A stretch of 64,000 nucleotides of DNA from Laguncularia racemosa (lineage: Eukaryota > Streptophyta > Magnoliopsida > Myrtales > Combretaceae): the NCBI GenBank assembly GCA_037954665.1, contig JBBMOL010000090.1:2232001-2296000 (forward strand), in the 5' to 3' direction. How positions within the stretch are numbered: position 1 is the first letter of the stretch; every line of letters begins with the position of its first letter. Shown here piece by piece: positions 60,766-64,000 of this stretch. Under the pieces are notes generated by a model. The model ran no database searches, was not told the DNA's origin, and worked only from the letters and a program-made list of their open reading frames with translations. The position numbers were made by a program, and so were the translations under genes.

Positions 60766-63700
60766 ATGGCTTTTGATGCTGTGATTCCAATGTCTATACC
60801 TGATGGACCCTCTCTCTCTCCTTCCTCAGCTCAAGGTAAGCTAATTTAGTTACTATTCCGTTTTTTTTCTATTTTTATTTTTTTCTTATGTGCGTGTATT
60901 TCAAGTCATTGAAATCATTGACCGAACCCGAGCCGCTCGTAACCCAGTGTTATGATCACTGTTCGAATTTCTCTCATGAAATGAAATACAGTTTCCCTTG
61001 TAGTTGCAAAATTGCAATTTAAGTGCATATTTTGTAGTTATATAGATGATCGTATATGTGTTATGTATTTAATATATATGATAATGATCGAGTGGCGGAC
61101 GCAGGATTACCCGATGCTGTGAGCTAATCCTAAGTAGGGGTGAAAGTGTAGGAACAATATAATTTTAGTGACGGCTTTATATAATTTTTCATATTTAGCG
61201 ATGTGGCTGCTGGGAATTGGGATTGGCCTGGTGTCTGCCACTGAAATGATCCAATAACATAACAGAACCATCGATTTTTTCTGTGTGATCTAATTCATTT
61301 GAGTTTTGTTGGAATTGAGGTAGTGATCATTCGCTTTTGATCTTCTGACGTCGAGATTTTTCATAACTTGGCTCCTTACTTTCCTGTTTATCATGGAAAC
61401 TTAGACCTACCCTTTTGCAATTTCCATACGTACAGCTCAAAGCTGAATGCTTTTTATTCATTTTCTCAGTAAAAACTTTATCTTTTGCATTGAAAGGAGG
61501 AGCTCAAGTTTAATGCTTTTCTGGGTTGGAGGAATAATACCATGTTACTTTGTAATTCCATGTTGGTCCGATCATTTTTGGTTCACTTCTTATTTTCCTG
61601 CTTCTTTAGTAGTTTTTATGATGTTTCACATGAATAATTGTTTGTTTGTTAAAAGATTTTTATAATCAGCGCCCTGTTGTCTAAAATTCCTACAATTTCA
61701 TGTGATTATTGTTATTGTATTTGCAAAAAGGGAAAATAAAGTCACTTTATACGGTTCTTAGCAAGTGTAAAGTGCATAAGCACTAATTAACAGATCTATT
61801 CTTGAATTTCGTGTGTTTTCAAACATCCAATTTATTGGAAACAGTTGTTCGCCATTAATTTGGTTCACTTCTCATTTTACTGTTTCTTTGAGTGCTTTTT
61901 ATTGTGTTTTAAATTGATATTTTTTTTTTTGTTAAACAGATTTTAATAACCAGTGCCCTGTATCATAAAATTCCCACAATTCCATGTTATAATTGTTAGT
62001 GTATTTGCAAAAAGGGCAAGTAAACTTAATTTATACAGTTCTTAGCAAGTGCCAAGTACATAAGCACTTGTTGAAAGAACTATTGTTGAATTTCATGCGC
62101 TTTCAAACATCTAATTTATCCGAAACAATTGTTTCCTGTTTCTTTGAGCAGTTTTTATGATGTTTCAAATCAATGTTTGTTTGCTTATTAAATAGAATTT
62201 AATAATTAGTGCCCAGTTTTATAAAAATTCCCATAATTTCGTGTGATTATCATTAGTGTGTTTGCAAAAATGGCAAGTAAAGTTGCTTTATTCAGTTCTT
62301 AGCAAGTGTCAAGTGCATAGGCACTAGTTAACAGAACTATTGTCAAATGTCATGCACTTTCAAACATCCAATTTACTGGAAACCGTTGCTCGCCATTAAT
62401 TTTCAACTTCATGTGTGTAGGTTGTTCTAGGTCATTTTCAAAGTTGCATCTTTATGGCTATATATTTAATTTGGCTTGTGATAAGTGTAAAGTAACTGAT
62501 GTTGATTCTTGTCTTAGTTAAAGGAACCATGTATCACTTGGGTTCTTCAATTCCCCACCAAATATAGACAAACATTTGCACCTAACTCCATTTCCTGATT
62601 TGGAAAAGCTTTTTCCTTCTTGAGAAAAAGAATACACTCTTGGCTAATTCTAGTTAAGATGGAGAAGTTTGTCTTCCTGGGAACCCATTTGCCTTTATCC
62701 CGATGCTCATAATCAACACACAATACCATTTGTGCTCTTTGACTTTTTGGATCGCTGGTGCCATCTTTTGTTGATAAATAATTGGAACACTTTGTACTAC
62801 ACTTTCTTTTCTCTCCTTCCCTATTTTTACACCAGCAATTTCACATCCAAGGCAATTGTTCTGAGTAGACACATCTGTATATACTTCCACTTCACCATTG
62901 ACATGTCTGAATTTATAAATGAGGTATACTACCTGTAGAGGGGTAAAAGGTGAATTTTAGTTGCATATATCATCTTACTATAAGTTATGTCTGCTATTCA
63001 TTTCTTGTTAACTTGACTAGCAGAGTCTTATAGATTTTCTACTGCTACCACTGTCATCAACACCCATATTCTTTTTATCTTTAAAACATCAAGAAAAAAT
63101 TATGGTGTCATGTGAAATTCCTGTCATCAGGAATATTATGGTGAAGCAGGAATATTAATTATATTATTATTACTGGATCTCCTATGGATTAGATGGTCGA
63201 ACATCTCATTGCTTTGATATTATTCATGCAGACGCAATGTGGCAAATGACTTTGAGATCACCTGAAGCATTAGAACCTGGGCCCTATCCAGAGCGCCCTG
63301 GAGAGCAAGATTGTTCTTATTATATAAGAACTGGCCTTTGCAGATTTGGGGCTACCTGCCGTTACAATCATCCTTCTAACAGAAGGCTGGTATGTACGTG
63401 CAAAACATTTGGAAAATATATCAGAACTCTTAGTAATTTATAGTCCAGATCAATCTACTACAATAAGGTTCTCTTATTTGTGGATTTCAAAGCCTTTTCG
63501 ATGAAATTAGCTGCATTGCTTTGACAGTTTATTTACTAGAAATATTGCAGCATTTTTTATTATGTATCTAACAGAGAACTGTATACTTTACGAAAGGTAA
63601 AAGAAGGAAACAGTAGCTATATGCTTGATCTTTAGGGACAGTCCTTCTTTCTTAGGCTGAATGAGCTTTCTATAACCAATCCTTTGCCAATAAATATATA

Positions 63701-64000
63701 TGCCAACCTTTATTGCTTGACATAATTAGAGAACTTAAAGGCCGAGAGTGGTCATTTCTCCAGCTCCCTTACTTAAATTTCTTGAACAGTTTAATGTGAT
63801 ACTAAATAAAAAATTTTAATATTTTATTGGTTTTATCTATATAGTATTACATCCATATTCTGCTTTCATGTCATCTGTAGGATAGGCTGCCACTTTAAAT
63901 GACCTGCTTCGCCATTAACTGCTATCAAATTGTATGATTGTTATTTGAAGAGCAGAATTAAGTAGTGTGTAATGAACTCCAGGCAATAGCAAGTGCAAGA
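60766..64000 (+). CDS. ZFN1-like: ZFN1-type CCCH zinc-finger protein, 5' part (runs off the window)
   Basis: Exon 1 is 60766-60835, exon 2 is 63232-63389 and exon 3 starts at 63983. All junctions are GT-AG and join in frame. The protein begins MAFDAVIPMSIPDGPSLSPS. Exon 2 gives DAMWQMTLRSPEALEPGPYP, then ERPGEQDCSYYIRTGLCRFG. The first CCCH finger is C-x8-C-x5-C-x3-H (Cys at SYYIRTGL, RFGAT, RYN and His). Exon 3 opens AIASAR, which matches the spacer before finger two in ZFN1-type proteins. Members carry five such fingers in two clusters and bind nucleic acid in the nucleus; some act as RNase or RNA-processing factors. Further fingers lie beyond the window. Intron 1 is 2.4 kb. No lesion is seen. 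Confidence 0.93.
61577..62405 (+). repeat. Three tandem copies of a 256-281-bp unit in intron 1 of the CCCH gene
   Basis: The landmark (T/C)TTCTTT(A/G)AG occurs at 61601, 61882 and 62138. Each copy then has GTTTTTATGATGTTTCA-like, AGTGCCC-like, TTTGCAAAAAGGG-like, GTTCTTAGCAAGTG and TTTCAAACATC(C/T)AATTTA blocks in the same order. The repeat is wholly intronic. Confidence 0.8.

Noticed and set aside
60338..60790. Minus-strand serine/leucine-rich reading frames
   Set aside because: They are translations of the CT/GA-rich leader of the plus-strand CCCH gene.

Overview
The window is nuclear DNA of a flowering plant, most likely a dicot. It is AT-rich, its genes are interrupted by GT-AG introns, and it carries plant-type LTR retrotransposons, hAT transposon remains and many simple repeats. 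Two host genes sit at the sides. A complete GDT1-like (PML3-type, UPF0016) Golgi/secretory cation transporter gene of nine exons lies on the minus strand at 4277-8207. The first two exons and the start of the third of a ZFN1-type CCCH zinc-finger gene lie on the plus strand from 60766 and run off the right edge.

The centre (15472-45730) is a retrotransposon inside a retrotransposon. The outer element A is bounded by two LTRs that start TGT or TAT and end in ACA or a decayed form of it, and by a perfect 5-bp target duplication ATAAG. Its RT/RNase H region is split by a second complete element B (24833-39622) with its own perfect duplication AAAGG. Both are Ty3/gypsy elements of the Tat/Ogre type. 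They have LTRs longer than 2 kb, an extra ORF1 (DUF7745-like) in front of gag-protease, RT, two RNase H domains (the second archaeal-like), integrase, and a minisatellite between integrase and the 3' LTR. All coding regions carry stops or frameshifts. A is the more decayed, as the nesting order requires. B keeps a complete D,D35E integrase triad and a complete second RNase H catalytic set, but its RT motif is YVND.

Around this core, 1870-2716 is a non-autonomous hAT element with an 8-bp target duplication. Two broken hAT transposase genes lie at 10985-13300 (minus) and 46040-48332 (plus). A pair of long inverted repeats (about 54960-55680 and 58745-59480) encloses about 3 kb. The 48.8-53.4 kb stretch is non-coding and reads like an old LTR, but I cannot delimit it. 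Both host genes carry tandem repeats of 120-280 bp inside an intron.

The most unusual signals are these: a tRNA-like module (A/B-box arrangement) followed by a G-box palindrome inside the LTRs of both elements; candidate splice sites in both elements that could join the LTR leader to ORF1 and, in B, protease to RT; the two-family minisatellite of B; and the large inverted-repeat pair near the right side.
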